64,000 bases of DNA from Planctomycetes bacterium syqfu (GTDB taxonomy: Bacteria; Planctomycetota; Phycisphaerae; Phycisphaerales; Phycisphaeraceae), in the NCBI GenBank assembly GCA_020974905.1, contig CP087563.1, positions 3,100,001 to 3,164,000 on the forward strand. The letters are read 5' to 3'. The position numbers and the translations under genes were made by a program. Positions 62,501-64,000 of the stretch are shown piece after piece. Position 1 is the stretch's first letter; each line of letters opens with the position of its first letter. The notes under the pieces are model-generated. The model was not told the origin of the DNA, did no database searches, and saw only the letters and a program-made list of their open reading frames with translations.

Positions 62501-64000
62501 AAATATCGGATGAAAGGACGAGAATTATCTCTTTGGGTTGGTGGAGATTGGTCTTATTGTCAGGCCTGCCGAACTGCACAACGACCGTTCCCTGGACGCT
62601 CTACCTGCATCAACTGCGGCCAAGACAAAGCACAGCCAATCGACCCAGACAATGATTCTGTTTTTGTTGCCCGCAAGGGCTACTACCGTGCGAGCACAAT
62701 CAATGCGTTGCGAGAACCTCCAACTCCGCCGATGGCACTCATCGCAGCAGAGCACACCGCGCAACTAAACACTGCACAGTCACAGGATGTGTTTTCAAAG
62801 GCTGAAGAAAACGAACTCTTGTTTCAGGATGTCGATCTTGGAGAGGACAGTACGGGGCGCGATCGACCAGCGGTCGATGTACTGTCATGTACCACCACAA
62901 TGGAGGTGGGCATTGACATCGGGACGCTTTCCGGTGTGTCTCTGCGCAATATGCCGCCAGCACGCGCCAATTATCAGCAGCGTGCAGGACGCGCAGGACG
63001 CAGGGGGAATGCTGTAGCCACGGTGACTGCATTTGGCAGTGCCGATAGCCACGATGAACATTATTTCTCTCATCCTGACCAAATGATTCGCGGTGATGTG
63101 GACGACCCTACACTAACGCTTGCAAACCGTGAAATCGCTCGCCGTCATGTTACAGCGTATCTGTTGCAACGCTATCATCAGGATAAACTCCCAAACATCC
63201 AGCCTGAGGACCAACCCCATCTCTTCGCCGTTCTCGGAACAGTGTCTGATTTCAAAGACCCCAATTCTGTACTCAATCGCGCAAGTTTTGAATCATGGTT
63301 AACAACAAATGAAGCGGTTCTCAAAAACGAGGTTCTTGGGTGGCTTCCCGATGAAATACCGCAAACAGACCGACACAAGATGGTAAATGCGATTGTGGCA
63401 GAGACACTCCAACCCATTGATGCTGCTATCGAATACGCAGGAAATTCGTCGCCGACTCCTGAGAGTGGAACGGCCGCACCCACTCCGAATGTAGTAGCAG
63501 ATACTGATGTCCCGGAAGTGCCTGACGAGGAAGGCGAAGAACGCCCGGTTCATAATGAAACTAGCGAAAATTTACTCGACCGACTACTCTACAAAGGCGT
63601 GCTTCCCAGATACGCTTTTCCGACCGACGTATCGGCGTTTCATGTTTTTGATCCAGAACACTCGACAAAGTATCGCCCAGCATTCCGATTTAGTCCGTCT
63701 CAAGGATTACCGGCGGCTCTCTCCCAGTACGCTCCCGGTAAGGAAGTATGGATCGGCAACAAGCTATGGACTTCAGGAGCTATTTATTCACCTATTTCAA
63801 GCGATCGTTTCCGTGCATGGGAAAATCGCCGTTACTACTACGAATGCAGTCATTGCCATTACGCGCGCACTGTGCCCATCGCAGAAGGCACACGGCGTGA
63901 AGTGAAAGACTGTGAAGCTTGTGGTCGTGTTGGAACATTCGGCCCTGCCACATACTGGCTACGCCCCCCAGGTTTTGCCCACCCGGTGTTCAAGGAAGAA
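59543..64000 (+). CDS. druE: Druantia helicase DruE (partial, 3' end beyond window)
   Basis: Starts at the ATG at 59543 (GGGAGC upstream) and stays open to the window end: 1486 codons. Walker A MTGTGSGKT is at 115-123, the DEAH box VIDEAHLYRGAG near 344. A Cys-rich zinc site (CECGARVLELYTCRSCG) lies near 580. The helicase C domain has MEVGIDIGTLSGVSLRN and QQRAGRAGRRGN near 1130-1155. A second CxxC pair (HCHYAR...DCEACG) near 1440 begins the DUF1998-type region of DruE. It is the shared core protein of all Druantia types. Roughly the last quarter is expected outside the window. Confidence 0.88.
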   Translation, partial: MAITIGETIEELHGALRDYIEATYHISNPALVAQRRQLLEQLGVIHQKPYLESTPRYKTSTPFNTLGLDPSITEVFADVAKPQGDLGVLIHDPPYQHQADATKLALVEGRSLMVMTGTGSGKTECFLLPILGKLAQEAQRNGAEFGHSPAVRAMVLYPMNALVNDQLGRLRLLFGDPRIVSRFMKWSGRPARFARYTSRTLYPGVRNVDKDKERLAPIGKYYVDNLELAAGPASPEQAEAAKLVSELKKRGKWPMKPDLTAWYGKKGAHWQDTQSGEFKRCITLPYDPELVTRHEVQAAPPDVLVTNYSMLEYMLMRPLERPIFDATREWLKSNPDEKFLLVIDEAHLYRGAGGAEVALLIRRLRMRLGIPADRLQVICTSASFKNRDYAIQFGAQLTGKQVSDFRKVEGNLNKRPNATPGSSDDAHILAEINLQEFYNADSDEARLPLVQKFLSYRNITSDGDLQNALHNALITFPPMAHLINVTMTKAQPLESLSSMLFPDATNTEAAKAMTNLVALGSTARKSAFEPGLLPCRIHSFYRGLPGLWVCMDPDCSALPKEQRSGICGKLFGQPVDRCECGARVLELYTCRSCGTAYARAYTNDINAPDYLWSEAGGAFRTFAGDFDALSPIDLLLEEPNYHDGIVPAEYDLITGRLNPKSLGPRNRQVFIRSAHTVASSSDNDSHTDSVGEFRPCAVCGGSASFGRSSVQDHMTKGDQPFQALIAKQIQVQPPNAVPATNLAPLRGRKVLIFSDSRQMAARLAPNLQTYSTQDAMRPLIVAGYTKLAKNLLIACSLSLEDIYLGVMIAAKELGVRLRPELKTGESFHDEVTVEAAVRNGITSDEKALIQFFMKLRNSRPPESLQRAISKSITDRYYGLESLALASLVEQSAHTKTIEALPDIPGYAISAPEKLALARAWLRCWTGPGIWFTHMPQYWWQMEIQPHSGKFKDIEDRLIREKSAKRVFVKEWLPKLLNIFTEPFGAGKYRMKGRELSLWVGGDWSYCQACRTAQRPFPGRSTCINCGQDKAQPIDPDNDSVFVARKGYYRASTINALREPPTPPMALIAAEHTAQLNTAQSQDVFSKAEENELLFQDVDLGEDSTGRDRPAVDVLSCTTTMEVGIDIGTLSGVSLRNMPPARANYQQRAGRAGRRGNAVATVTAFGSADSHDEHYFSHPDQMIRGDVDDPTLTLANREIARRHVTAYLLQRYHQDKLPNIQPEDQPHLFAVLGTVSDFKDPNSVLNRASFESWLTTNEAVLKNEVLGWLPDEIPQTDRHKMVNAIVAETLQPIDAAIEYAGNSSPTPESGTAAPTPNVVADTDVPEVPDEEGEERPVHNETSENLLDRLLYKGVLPRYAFPTDVSAFHVFDPEHSTKYRPAFRFSPSQGLPAALSQYAPGKEVWIGNKLWTSGAIYSPISSDRFRAWENRRYYYECSHCHYARTVPIAEGTRREVKDCEACGRVGTFGPATYWLRPPGFAHPVFKEE

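Noticed and set aside
1-64000. CRISPR array
   Set aside because: No regularly spaced direct repeats of 23-40 bases with unique spacers; the CTTCCGGGGG motif is short, irregularly spaced and in both orientations.

Overview
The window looks like a chromosomal segment of a planctomycete, most likely Phycisphaerae-like. The clues are a prepilin-type N-terminus of the kind these genomes carry in large numbers, a GH117/GH43-like glycosidase beside an AraC regulator, and a phage module whose small proteins resemble those of planctomycete prophages. This is inferred from protein character only. No rRNA gene, intact tRNA gene or CRISPR array was found.

Layout. (1) 1-2138: host-like genes, namely a truncated prepilin-like gene, a glycoside hydrolase and a divergent AraC regulator. 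(2) 2218-2710 and 52651-53140: two imperfect direct repeats of about 490 bp. Each carries the 3' third of a tRNA-Gly-like gene plus its terminator hairpin, with a 100-bp core that differs at one base. They look like attachment-site scars and bracket about 50 kb. (3) 2866-9296: cargo, namely a DUF6745 gene pair, a GmrSD-like DUF262/DUF1524 protein, a WYL regulator and a DnaQ-type exonuclease. (4) 9491-19240: a minus-strand operon that looks like anti-phage defence: HTH protein, PLD-SNF2 helicase, Eco57I-type methyltransferase, an SMC-like ATPase broken by a one-base frameshift, and a PLD-like protein. (5) 19370-52453: a tailed-phage genome, mostly on the minus strand. Integrase and excisionase come first, then tail, capsid, portal and terminase genes, a short plus-strand cluster of small genes, and a replication/recombination module (ParB-methyltransferases, Prim-Pol/RepA primase-helicase, helicase, RusA, DUF669, RecA-like ATPase, RecE-like exonuclease, sigma factor). 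A tRNA-like structured locus lies at 48.3-48.6 kb. (6) 53185-64000: a trypsin-like protease and a Druantia-type operon (DruA, two unrecognised proteins, and a DruE helicase cut off by the window end).

The most unusual signals are these. The 10-mer CTTCCGGGGG (or its 9-mer core) recurs about 26 times, in both orientations, in and between genes, almost only within 19.4-36.1 kb. The five-gene defence operon does not match a system I can name. The phage tRNA-like element has perfect acceptor and T arms but an over-long anticodon arm. A 40-bp sequence lies both before the phage portal-region genes and at the end of the phage sigma-factor gene.

The genes suggest layered accretion at one tRNA site: a phage with its replication and packaging modules, defence cargo between one attachment scar and the integrase, and a second defence island beyond the other scar. 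Most phage genes overlap by 1-16 bases, which implies long, translationally coupled transcripts.
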